NCBI GenBank assembly: GCA_965370045.1
Contig: CBDUSI010000052.1
Location: 1-29,225, forward strand
Source: CAZONU01 sp965370045
GTDB lineage: Bacteria; Planctomycetota; SZUA-567; JAKLDR01
Direction: 5' to 3'
Length of the DNA stretch: 29,225 nt
In this document: piece by piece, positions 18,912 through 28,200 of the stretch
Layout: every line of letters begins with the position of its first letter
Position numbering within the stretch: the stretch's first letter is position 1
The notes under the pieces: generated by a model
Databases searched by the model: none
What the model saw: the letters and a program-made list of their open reading frames with translations, nothing else
Told to the model about the DNA's origin: nothing
Translations under genes and position numbers: made by a program

Positions 18912-19535
18912 GTGGCCGCGCGCGGGGGTCGGGCCAAGAGCGAGATTCTCAACACCCAGACGGACGAGGCGCTCATGTCCCGCGTGGCCCGGGGCCACGC
19001 CGACGCTTTCGAGATTCTGCTCGACCGCCATTTCAACTCGGTGACCACCTTCACCTACACCTTCTGCCGCGACCGGGACAAGGCCCAGGACCTCGCGCAG
19101 GAAATCTTCATGCGCGTGTTCCGCAACGCCGCCAGCTACCGGCCGGTGGCCAAGTTCACCACCTGGCTCTACCGGGTGGCCTCCAACCTGTGCATCAACG
19201 AGGCCAAGAAGGCCAAGCTGCGCAAGACCGTTTCCCTCGACGGGCCGGTGGGCAACGACCCCGAGGCCAGCCGCATAGTCGAGAAGATGGCCAGCGGCGA
19301 TCCCGGACCGCTGACCAACGCGGAGCGTCGCGAGGCGGGCCGACTTATCGAGGAGGCCATCTCCGCGCTGCCCGACGACCAGCGCACCACCCTGATCCTG
19401 GTCGAGCGCCAGAACCTGCCCTACAAGGACATCGCCGAGATACTGGGCGTGACGGTCAGCGCGGTGAAGATGCGCGTGAAGCGCGCCCGCGAGAACCTTC
19501 GCGAGGCCCTCAAGTTCCTGGACGCCTCAAAGTGA
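18912..19535 (+). CDS. ECF RNA polymerase sigma factor
   Basis: 207 residues from a GTG start with GGAGGAGG upstream, 12 bp after leuD. Region 2 is at about 22-95: A-F-E-I-L-L-D-R-H, D-K-A-Q-D-L-A-Q-E-I-F-M-R-V-F (the core-binding signature) and T-W-L-Y-R-V-A-S-N. Region 4 is at about 147-200 with A-L-P-D-D-Q-R, L-P-Y-K-D-I-A-E-I-L-G-V and V-K-M-R-V-K-R-A-R, the helix-turn-helix for the -35 element. This is a free-standing, ordinary-length ECF factor, unlike the fused pair at 2825-7756. The gene 15 bp downstream encodes its probable anti-sigma factor. Targets likely include its own operon, but no ECF-type promoter was recognised. Confidence 0.95.
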   Translation: MAARGGRAKSEILNTQTDEALMSRVARGHADAFEILLDRHFNSVTTFTYTFCRDRDKAQDLAQEIFMRVFRNAASYRPVAKFTTWLYRVASNLCINEAKKAKLRKTVSLDGPVGNDPEASRIVEKMASGDPGPLTNAERREAGRLIEEAISALPDDQRTTLILVERQNLPYKDIAEILGVTVSAVKMRVKRARENLREALKFLDASK

Positions 19536-19550
19536 TGGAGGACTAGGGAA

Positions 19551-20438
19551 TTGGACTGCGAAGAAGCCAGGGAGCTGCTTTCCCCCTACCTGGATCGGGA
19601 GCTGACTCCCGAGGAAATGACGGCCATCGCCGAGCACCTGGAGGACTGCAAGGACTGCGCGGAGCAGAGCACGATCTTCGGGCAGCTTTCCAGGATAGTC
19701 AAGCACTGGGAGGGCATACGCAGCCCGGAGGAAACCAGGCGCGAGCTGGTGGAGAAGATGCGCAGGGCCGGCACCCGCAAGGAAGGCAAGAAGACCCTTC
19801 CCCTGGTGCTGTTGGCCCTGCTGGCCGGGGCGCTGCTGCTGGGCGGGGCCGCGGCCCTGGTCGTCTGGCTGCTGGGGCGGGGCGGGCCTTCCGGAGATGG
19901 CCGGACGGTGGCCGCCGAGTGCGTGCAGACCGAAGGGCGGGTCGAGGTGGTGGTCGAGGACGGGGCGCGGGTCGGCGTGGAAGGCCGCCGCCGGCTGTAC
20001 GCCGGCCAGAAACTCGTGTGCGGTCGCGGCTCGGCCGCGCAGGTGGAAATCCCGGCGGCAAAAGACCCCCGGCTGCGTCTGGTCCTGCGGGGCCCTGGAC
20101 AGATCGAGATCAACCAGCCTACGCCGAGCCTGCTCGAGGGCAAGCTGGTCTTTCACTTGAAAGCCACCATGGCCGACGGATCGGGCTATCCCATGAAGGC
20201 GGGGGAGGCGGGTCGCTGGACAGTGGTGCTGCCCCGGGATCACAACCCTACAGTGGGGATGATCGAGCTAACTCCCGAGGGCGGCATCCGCGTCGCAATG
20301 CTGAAAGGCAGCGTTCGCCTGGGGACGGGGGGGCTGGAGGTCAAGGCCGGCACGGAGGTTACCATGGATTCCGGGGGGACGCTGAGCCCGCCCGGGAAGA
20401 TCAGCAACCCCCAGGATTTCGACCTTCTGGTTAAGTAG
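19551..20438 (+). CDS. Zinc-finger anti-sigma factor with FecR-like exported domain
   Basis: 295 residues from a TTG start with GGAGG about 9 nt upstream, 15 bp after the sigma stop. The N-terminus has C3 and H29-x3-C33-x2-C36, the zinc-binding set of zf-HC2 anti-sigma domains that hold ECF factors inactive. One membrane helix spans about 83-109. The exported part (about 117-290) has the FecR-like beta pattern: V-E-V-V-V-E-D-G, Y-A-G-Q-K-L-V-C, G-R-G-S-A-A-Q-V-E-I, and further strands. FecR-type proteins pass an outer-membrane or periplasmic signal to the sigma factor. Its likely signal source is the exported PQQ/TPR protein encoded next; that is an inference from gene order. Confidence 0.88.
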   Translation: MDCEEARELLSPYLDRELTPEEMTAIAEHLEDCKDCAEQSTIFGQLSRIVKHWEGIRSPEETRRELVEKMRRAGTRKEGKKTLPLVLLALLAGALLLGGAAALVVWLLGRGGPSGDGRTVAAECVQTEGRVEVVVEDGARVGVEGRRRLYAGQKLVCGRGSAAQVEIPAAKDPRLRLVLRGPGQIEINQPTPSLLEGKLVFHLKATMADGSGYPMKAGEAGRWTVVLPRDHNPTVGMIELTPEGGIRVAMLKGSVRLGTGGLEVKAGTEVTMDSGGTLSPPGKISNPQDFDLLVK

Positions 20439-20453
20439 CGCGGGAGGACGGCC

Positions 20454-23400
20454 ATGACATTCCTCGACCGACGCCCGTCTTCCAGGTTATTGCTGCTGCT
20501 GTTCGCGGCATGCGTCTGGATGCTTGCGGCGGCGGGCGCGGGCGCCGGCGAGCCCGTCGAGAAGAAGCAACCGGCCGAGGAGTTCGAGGAGAACTTCGAC
20601 GTCTATCTGGACGAAGACGAGGACGCCGACCGCCTGCTGCGCCTTGCCGCCCGCTACGCCGAGAGCCGCAAGTGGAAGCTGTGCCTGGAGAAGTATCTGG
20701 AATGCATGCGCCTCTACGGCGGACGGCTGACCCGGGCCGGCAGTCGCGACCGCGAGCTTTACCTCTCCGTGAGCGTGGCCGTCCGTCGCGAGATGGCCAG
20801 CGTACCCAAAGAGGGCCGCGAACTCTGGCGGCTGCTCAAGCTCGGCCGCTTCCGCAGCCGCGTCCGGGTGGCTTGCGCGCGCGGCTCCGACCCCGAAGAG
20901 CTGGCCGGGATCGCCCGCGACTTCGCCGGCCTGAAGTTCGCCGCGCGGGCGCTCCTCTATCTGGGCGAGGCCCGCTACGCCCGCGGCGACGCCGCGGGGG
21001 CCGTGGCCGCCTGGCGGCGGCTGCTGCGCGAGTACCCCGACGGAGACTATCCGCGCATCAAGGTCCTGGGCCGGGCCGGGCTGGCGGCCGCCGAAGCCGG
21101 CCTGAGCACCGAAGCGCGGGCCATCCTGGCCAGGCTCCGCAAGGAATCGGCGCTGGCCGAGGTCAACGCGGGGGGCAAGCCGCTGCGCCTGGTCGACGAA
21201 ATCGAAAAGCGCCTGGCGGCCGCGGAGCGGCGCACGGGGATTGCGGTGTCGGGTTCCGGGCCTGCGGCCTGGAGCGTCCTGGGCGGGGACGCCACTCACA
21301 ACCGCCCGGCGCGGTCCCTGGTCCGGCCCACCGTGCTGCGCTGGAGGCGCCAGCTGCCGGTGCCCGCCGGCTGGGCCGGCAATCCCCAGCTTCGGTACCT
21401 CCGGCGCTACGGGACGCAGATCAAGAAGAGCAAGGCTTGGCCCTTCCCGGCTTACCATCCGGCCGCCGCCGGCGAGCTGGTCTTCGTTTCGGGGGACATG
21501 GGCATCACCGCCTTGCGGGCCCACGACGGCGAGCTCGCCTGGTCCGCGCCCAAGGGCGAGAAGGGCGTCGCGGTCGGCTGCGGACTGGTCGGCCCGGCCC
21601 TGACCGGCGGGGCGCTGGTGGCCCGGCAGGGACGCCTGGTCATGGGCAGCGGTTACGGCTACCGGAACGTCTCCTCTTCCTCCGGGCTGCTCCTGCTGGA
21701 AGCGCTGACCGGCAAGAAGCTCGGCGAGAAGGAGCGCATCCAGTCCCCGCTGGAGATCCCCAAGGACGAAGACCAGGAGGAAGGGGAGCCGGCAGCCGAC
21801 GCAGTCCGGGCCCAGCTTATGCGCGCCGGGCAGGCCGGGCAGGCCGGGAAGCGCACCCAGTTCACCAGCGTGCCGGTGCTGGCCGAGGGGCGGATCTACT
21901 GCGGCCTGATCCGCAGCTCGACCCAGCCGGAGTACGAGCTGGCCTCCTTTGACCCCAAGAGCGGCAAGCTGCTGTGGCGCGTCTTCCTGTGCGGGGCCGC
22001 GCCGGTGAGAGGCGCCATGCCGTCCAACATGGGTTGGGGTGGCAGGCAGGGCGCGCCGCTTTCCGAGATCGGCCAGCCGCTGGCGGTCGCCGGCCGGACC
22101 ATCTACGTGGTCACCAACCTGGGTGCGGTGGCCGCCGCCGACGCCGATGACGGACGCTTGAAGTGGCTGCGCCTGTATCCCCGCTACTCGCCGAGCGACG
22201 GGAAGGTCGTTGATCGCCGGAACGTGAGGATGGGACGGAGCAGCTACCAGTCCCCGGACCGGGGCACTGCGAACATGTGGGAGCCCTGCGCCCCGGTTCT
22301 GACCGGTGGGCTGCTGATCGCCGCGCCCCAGGATTGCGACTATCTGTTAGCCATCGACGCGGAGACCGGGCGGCTGGTCTGGCGCGCCCCGCGCGTGGGA
22401 CTCCGGCGGCTCCTCGGCGCGGTCGACGGCAAGGTGGTGCTCAGCGGTGCCGACCAGGTGGTGGTCCGCGACGCCGCCGACGGCCGGGCCCTGTGGCGCA
22501 GACGGCTGGGCGGCCGGGTGGTGGGTCACGGTGCGATGGGCAAGGACTACGTGGCGCTCAGCACCACCAAGGCGCTCGAGGTCCTGAACCTGAGCGGCAA
22601 ACCGATCTTTCAGTACAAGTGGAAGGAGCCCAAGACCGAGGCCGGCAACGTGCTGGTCCACGGGGAGAACGTCTACACGGTCAGCGCCACGCACATCAAC
22701 GCCTACTGCGACCTGGACGAGATCACCAGGCGCCTGGTCGCCGAAGCCGGAAAGAAGCCCCGGGCGGCCCTGCCGCGCTTCCTCACCGGCGCGCTCGAAC
22801 TGGCCGGCGGCCGACGCGAGCAGGCCATCGCCACGCTGGAAGCGGCCCTGGAGCGAGTCAAGCCCGCGGAGCGCTACGCGGGCGCCTCGCTGGCCAAAGC
22901 CATCCGCGGCAAGCTCTGGCAGTGTCACTGGCAGGGCGCCCGGAAGGCCATCGGGAAGAAGAAGCACGAGGCCGCCTTGAGGCACCTGGACTTCGCCCTG
23001 AAGTGCGCGCCGGACGCCGAGCACGCGCCGCGCACGCTGCTGGCCCGCGCGGGCTGTCTGGAGAAGCTGGCCCGCCTCACCGAAACGCTGGAGACCTACC
23101 AGAAGCTCCTGGCCGAGTATCCGGAGGCGCCCTGCGAGCGGCCCGACGGCTCGCGCCTGCGGACCTGGCTGCTGGCCAAGGGCGAGATAGCCCGCCTGCT
23201 CGAGAAGTCCGGCCCGGAGGCCTACGCCAAGTACGAGGAGCGCGCCGCAGAGCTCCTGGCCGAGGCCCGCGAGTCGGGCAAGGGCGAGCTCGCCCAGAAG
23301 CTGGTTGCGCTCTACCCCAACAGCAAGTCGGCCGGCCAGGCGTTGCTGCTGGCCGCGGAACTGGCCGCCAAGGCCGGCAGGTACGACGTCGAGCTGCGCT

Positions 23401-25142
23401 GCCTGCGCAGGCACATCTTCCTGCGGGGCGGCGGGCCGAAAGTCGGTGAGGCCCGCGCCCGGCTGGCGCTGGCCTACGCCCGCCGGGGCTACCTCGGCGC
23501 TGCCCGGCAGATAGCCCGCCAGCTGGCCGCCACCGGCGGGAAGCTAACCATAGACGGGAAGGATCTCGACCCCGCCGAACTCGCGCCCCCCCCGCGCCCG
23601 GCGGCGACCCCCCCGCTCGTCGAGAAGTGGCGGGTTAAGCTGAAAGGGGCCTCCCTGGTGCCCGGCTGCGCCGGGGACTCGCAACTGGTCTTGATCGGGG
23701 CGGGCCGCATCACCGCGGTGGACGCCGAGAGCGGCAAGATGCTGTGGAAGTTCGAGCCCGACAAGGCCGGGCTCGGCGCGCTCAACCCCTACCAGTACCC
23801 CGGCCGGGAGCAGATGCGTATCGACGGCGACGCGGTCATAATCTCCATAGGCCGTCAGCGCGCCGCGCTGGACCGGACCACCGGCAAGCTGCGCTGGAAG
23901 ACCGAGGTGCGCACCGACCAGACCCGGCGTTACTACGGGGGCCAGTACACGGGGAAGGGACGCGGGGGCTCCTCCGCCGCGGACGGGGTGCTGGCCTGCC
24001 GGGAGTCGGTCAGCAAGGTGGACCAGCTGGGCAACGGCGAGCAGCGCAAGCTGATTCGGGCCCTTTCGGTCGACGACGGCAAGGAGCTCTGGACCCTGTT
24101 GGTCTCCAAGCAGGAGAACACCGGCAGGAGCCGTTACTACGGCCGGGGCGCGGGCGGGCTGGGCCGCACCGCAGACGGGAGGCTGGCGGCCTGGGGCCAC
24201 ACGCCGCAGACCCACCGGCCCAAGCGGACCAAGCAGAAGACGTCTTTCATGATCATCGACGCGACCACCGGGAAGGTCACCCGGCGCTTCGAGGCCAAGG
24301 ACGTATCGCCGGTGGGCCTCTTCCGTGACCGGCTGATCTGCCGGTCACAGCAGCAGAAGATGGTCGCCTTCAACCTGGACGGCAAGAAGGCCTGGATCGG
24401 CACCGGGCGCTGGAACCTGCTGGCCTCCTCCGATAGGCAGGGCAAGCTGATAGTCAGCATCCAGGTCCGCTCCGGGGGAGTCTACCGCCAGGACATCGCC
24501 GCCATTGATGCGCGGGGAGGCAAGCTGCTCTGGAAGCACTCCTCCGGGAAGACCAGTCGGTACTCTCGCAGTTACTACGGCGGCCAGCGGCTCGCCGATA
24601 TCCTGCCCGACCGGCTGATCATGACGGAGAACCTCGGCTACACCTATTACAACCCCTACGCGCAGCGCAGAGCCAACCTGAAGGTATGGGACATGAAGAG
24701 CGGCAAGATTCTCTGGAAGAGTCCCTTCGTTCCCGCCGGGCACACCCGCGCGGCGGGCCGGAAGCACCTGGCCTGCGCCTTCATGAAGGTCGAGCAGCTG
24801 GACAAGGACGGGAAAGTCATCGTGCGACGGCGGCCCAACAGGTGGGGCCGGGTCGTCGGCGTCGGGCAGCAACAGGTTGAGGTCAAGGCCATGCGGGTCA
24901 GCACCGTGGTGCGCGTGTTCGACATCGACGGCGGAAAGGCCCTCTGGGAGTGGGTCGAGACCAAGCGTATCGAGGGAAAGGGCAACCAGCCGGTCTGGAC
25001 CTGGTACCAGGGCCGGAGCGGCGGCCGGGTCAGCGCCACGGCCCGGGGGCTGCTGATTTCCACTCCGGACTCGGTGCTGTTGCTGGCCCCGGCCAAGAGC
25101 CCGGAATCGGACCCGGAGCCCGACGTAAAGCCCGATAAATAA
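20454..25142 (+). CDS. Giant exported PQQ-like beta-propeller/TPR protein
   Basis: 1562 residues, ATG with GGGAGGA upstream, 15 bp after the anti-sigma gene. A signal peptide covers about 1-32 (run of Leu, then A-G-A-G). An acidic stretch and TPR-like helices (about 50-250, with W-K-L-C-L-E-K-Y-L-E) follow. A first PQQ-like propeller spans about 265-770, a second TPR-like block about 775-1050, and a second propeller about 1055-1550. The blades show repeated (S/T)-G-K-L-x-W units such as S-G-K-L-L-W, T-G-R-L-V-W and S-G-K-M-L-W. Several blade loops are rich in Tyr, Arg and Gly (for example Y-Y-G-G-Q-Y and S-R-Y-Y-G-R-G). No enzyme active site was recognised, and bound PQQ cannot be claimed. 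A scaffold or binding role at the envelope is likely. Confidence 0.85.
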   Translation: MTFLDRRPSSRLLLLLFAACVWMLAAAGAGAGEPVEKKQPAEEFEENFDVYLDEDEDADRLLRLAARYAESRKWKLCLEKYLECMRLYGGRLTRAGSRDRELYLSVSVAVRREMASVPKEGRELWRLLKLGRFRSRVRVACARGSDPEELAGIARDFAGLKFAARALLYLGEARYARGDAAGAVAAWRRLLREYPDGDYPRIKVLGRAGLAAAEAGLSTEARAILARLRKESALAEVNAGGKPLRLVDEIEKRLAAAERRTGIAVSGSGPAAWSVLGGDATHNRPARSLVRPTVLRWRRQLPVPAGWAGNPQLRYLRRYGTQIKKSKAWPFPAYHPAAAGELVFVSGDMGITALRAHDGELAWSAPKGEKGVAVGCGLVGPALTGGALVARQGRLVMGSGYGYRNVSSSSGLLLLEALTGKKLGEKERIQSPLEIPKDEDQEEGEPAADAVRAQLMRAGQAGQAGKRTQFTSVPVLAEGRIYCGLIRSSTQPEYELASFDPKSGKLLWRVFLCGAAPVRGAMPSNMGWGGRQGAPLSEIGQPLAVAGRTIYVVTNLGAVAAADADDGRLKWLRLYPRYSPSDGKVVDRRNVRMGRSSYQSPDRGTANMWEPCAPVLTGGLLIAAPQDCDYLLAIDAETGRLVWRAPRVGLRRLLGAVDGKVVLSGADQVVVRDAADGRALWRRRLGGRVVGHGAMGKDYVALSTTKALEVLNLSGKPIFQYKWKEPKTEAGNVLVHGENVYTVSATHINAYCDLDEITRRLVAEAGKKPRAALPRFLTGALELAGGRREQAIATLEAALERVKPAERYAGASLAKAIRGKLWQCHWQGARKAIGKKKHEAALRHLDFALKCAPDAEHAPRTLLARAGCLEKLARLTETLETYQKLLAEYPEAPCERPDGSRLRTWLLAKGEIARLLEKSGPEAYAKYEERAAELLAEARESGKGELAQKLVALYPNSKSAGQALLLAAELAAKAGRYDVELRCLRRHIFLRGGGPKVGEARARLALAYARRGYLGAARQIARQLAATGGKLTIDGKDLDPAELAPPPRPAATPPLVEKWRVKLKGASLVPGCAGDSQLVLIGAGRITAVDAESGKMLWKFEPDKAGLGALNPYQYPGREQMRIDGDAVIISIGRQRAALDRTTGKLRWKTEVRTDQTRRYYGGQYTGKGRGGSSAADGVLACRESVSKVDQLGNGEQRKLIRALSVDDGKELWTLLVSKQENTGRSRYYGRGAGGLGRTADGRLAAWGHTPQTHRPKRTKQKTSFMIIDATTGKVTRRFEAKDVSPVGLFRDRLICRSQQQKMVAFNLDGKKAWIGTGRWNLLASSDRQGKLIVSIQVRSGGVYRQDIAAIDARGGKLLWKHSSGKTSRYSRSYYGGQRLADILPDRLIMTENLGYTYYNPYAQRRANLKVWDMKSGKILWKSPFVPAGHTRAAGRKHLACAFMKVEQLDKDGKVIVRRRPNRWGRVVGVGQQQVEVKAMRVSTVVRVFDIDGGKALWEWVETKRIEGKGNQPVWTWYQGRSGGRVSATARGLLISTPDSVLLLAPAKSPESDPEPDVKPDK

Positions 25143-25152
25143 GCGGTTTACG

Positions 25153-25173
25153 AAGGCCTTTTTTCGGCTTTTT
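25153..25173 (+). terminator. Weak candidate terminator after the first PQQ/TPR gene
   Basis: A 6-bp stem (25153-25158 with 25166-25171, one G-T pair) around a T-rich 7-nt loop, ending in T residues, 11 bp after the stop. The stem is weak. Confidence 0.35.
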
Positions 25174-25252
25174 GCGCGGTGACCGGTCCTGCATTATAGA
25201 TGTTCTAGAACCCTCATGGTTTCTCTTCTCCTGAGTCATTTGCGCTTTTCCT

Positions 25253-25258
25253 TATAAT
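25253..25258 (+). promoter_or_regulatory. Candidate -10 box of the second PQQ/TPR gene
   Basis: A perfect TATAAT about 34 bp before the ATG at 25292, in the only A/T-rich stretch between the two genes (25185-25258). No convincing -35 hexamer was found at 16-18 bp, so an activator or alternative sigma factor could be involved. Confidence 0.4.
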
Positions 25259-25291
25259 GGGGGCGGCTTGTTCTGTGTTGGGGGGGGCTCC

Positions 25292-28200
25292 ATGGTGATC
25301 ACGGACCACTTCGCAGCTGGCAGCCGCACCCGCTTCGGGCTCCGCGCGGCGGGATTCGCGCTGCTCCTCGCCGCTCTGGCCGTGCCCGCGCTTGCCAGAG
25401 AGAAGGAAGAAGAGGAGGAGTTCGACCCGCGCGTGTACCTCGAAACCGAGGACGAAGCCTCGGGCCTCATGCGCGCCGCCTGGCTGGCCAGGGAAAACGG
25501 CAAGTGGCGCATGGCCATCGAGAAATACCTGGAGGTCGCCCGCGATTACGGCCATACCGTCTACCGCCAGACCGACCGCCTCTACCTGCCCATGCAGGTA
25601 ATGGTCCGGCGCGAGCTGGCCGGACTCCCCAAAGAGGCCAAGAACCTCTACAAGATACTCAAGAACCGGGAAGCGGAGATGGCCTACAGGCGCGCGCTGG
25701 CGCGGGGCTCGCGGACGGAGATGGAGAAGATATCCATCAACTACCCCTGCCTGCCGTCTGCGCCCCGGGCCATCTACCTGCTCGGCGAGTGGTCCCGGGC
25801 GCGCGGCCAGGCCGGCCGGGCCATTTACTACTGGCAGCGCCTCATGGTCGAGTACCCTGACTGGAGCGAAGCGGGCCGGGTGTCCCTGCTGACCCGCGCG
25901 GCCCTGGTGGCCGCCGACGCCGGCCGTCGCGCCGAGGGCGAGCGGTTGCTGGCGATGCTCAAGAAGACCAGCGGACTGGCCAGGCTGCGGGTGGGCTCGA
26001 AGGAACTGCTGGTCGCCGACGAGATTGCCAGGCGTCTGAAGTCCGTCGGTACGGCGATGGCCGCCCAGGGCCAGGCGGGCTTCTGGCCCTCCATCGGCGG
26101 CGGAGCGGCCCACGACCAGCCCGTCGCCCGCATGGTCGACGCCGGCGTCCGCCAGTGGAAGCTCAACCTGGGCGGAACGCCCAAGGTCAACAAGCGGCGT
26201 AATTACGGGCGCTCAACCGTTGTTTCCTCCACGGTGCCGCGGCGGCATCCGGTCTCGGTCGGGGAGCTGATCTTCCTGGCCGGGGACACCGACGTTATGG
26301 CCGTGCAGGTCGAAAGCGGCCAGATTATCTGGCAGGCCTCCAAGGGCCGCCCCAACCCCAAGCTGCCGGTCAGCCGGATGACCCTGCCGGCAATCGGCGG
26401 GGGCAAGGTTTTCGTGGCCCTGGGCGCCCCCCAGAAGCAGGCCGCCCGCCGCTTCGGACGCCAGCAGACCACGTTCAAGACCAAGGTGACTCTGCGCGCC
26501 TACGCCGCGAACGGCGGCAAGCTCAAGTGGGAAAGCGGCCATCACGAGAGCGCCAAGACCAAGGAGTTCTTGCGCGGCGTGGACCTGGCCTCCACGCCGG
26601 TTTACGACGGCGGCTATGTCTACTGCACGGCGGTCAAGCGCGGATCGATCAGCGACGCCTACATGCTCTGTTTCGACGCGACGGACGGCCGCCTGGTGTG
26701 GAAGACCTTCGTCTGCGCCGGCTATCCGCTGCGGACCGGCTACTACTACAACGCGCAGAGCGTGTCCGAGGACAGCCTGCCCCCGGCCGTAAGCCAGGGA
26801 CTGGTGGCCTTCGCCACCAACCTGGGCGCCGTGGGGGTGATGGACGCGGGCAGCGGAGACCCGTTGTGGATATACCTCTACGATCGCATCGAAGCTAAGG
26901 CCTCCAACAACCGCTTCCGCCGGACCACGACCACCAAGGTGAACATGTGGGCGCCCTCGGCGCCGATCATCAAGGACGGCGTGCTCTACGTGGCACCCCA
27001 GGACTCCCGGAAGCTGCTGGCTCTGGAGCTGACCACCGGCAAAGTCCTCTGGAAGTCCCCCCGGGGCAAGCTCACCTACCTGGTGGGCATCAGCGGCGAC
27101 GCCCTGGTATGCGCGGGCGGCAAGGAGGTAGTGGCCTTCTCGGCGCGGACCGGCAAGCGCCTGTGGCGCAACCGGCTCGCCGACCAGGTGGCCGGGCTCG
27201 GCCTTCTCGGCCGGGGGTTCGCGGTGATCCCTTCGACGTCGCGCCTCCAGCGCTTTGACCTGAAAACCGGCAAGCTCAAGGCCAGCTACCGCTTCAAGAG
27301 CGGCTCCTCCGAGAGAGGCAACCTGGTCATCTCCGATGACGTGCTGATCAGCGTCGGCAAGACCTCCGCTGGCGGCTATTACTCCTGGGACGAGATCACC
27401 GGCAAGCTGAACAAGCAGATCGCCGCGGCCCCCGAAGCCGCCGAGCCTCGAAGCAAGCTCGGCAGCGTGCACTTCTCCGCTGAGAAGTACCGCGAGGCGT
27501 CGGCCTACTTCAAGGCGGCCCTGGCCCGGGCCAAGCCCGGCGAACAGATCCGCGGCATAGCCCTGGCCCCCATGCTCAAGCGCCAGATATGGAAGAGCCA
27601 CTCCCTCCTGGGCAAGGCGCTGGAGAAGGGGAGCAAGTTCCCCCAGGCCCTGGAGGACTTCCGCGAGGCCCACAAGTACGTCCAGAATGATCGCGAGCGG
27701 ATGACCGGGCACATGCGCTTCGCCCGCTGCCGCAAGGGCCTCAAGGAGTGGCCGGCCGCGGCGGCCGAGTACCAGACGGTGCTGGCCCGCTTCGGGCAGG
27801 AGACGCACACCGGGCCCTCCGGCAAGATCAAGGTGATGTCCGGGCCCTTCGCCAAGGCCCAGATCGACCGGCTGATCAAGGACCACGGCCGCGAGGTCTA
27901 CGCGCGCTTCGACGCCGAGGCCCGCGAGCTGCTCAGCAAGGCCACGGAGAACCGCAACGCGAAGACGGCCATTGGGATTATCGATGTCTACCCCAACAGC
28001 GCGGTGGTGTCCCCGGCGCTGGTCCTGCTCAGCGAGATACAGACCGCGGCCGGGGCGCATGCCAAGGCCGCCCAGCGCCTGCGCGAGCACCTCTGGAAGC
28101 GTCCCAAGTCGCCGCGCAAGCTGGAGGTCCGCGCCAGGCTGGCCCTGGCCTACAAGGCCCAGGGCATGGGGGCTCTCTCACGGTCCATGATGCGCCGGAT

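Noticed and set aside
26213..28090. 625-residue minus-strand open frame opposite the second PQQ/TPR gene
   Set aside because: The plus strand has consistent PQQ blade motifs and TPR helices throughout; the reverse frame is Gly/Ala/Leu/His-rich without motifs.
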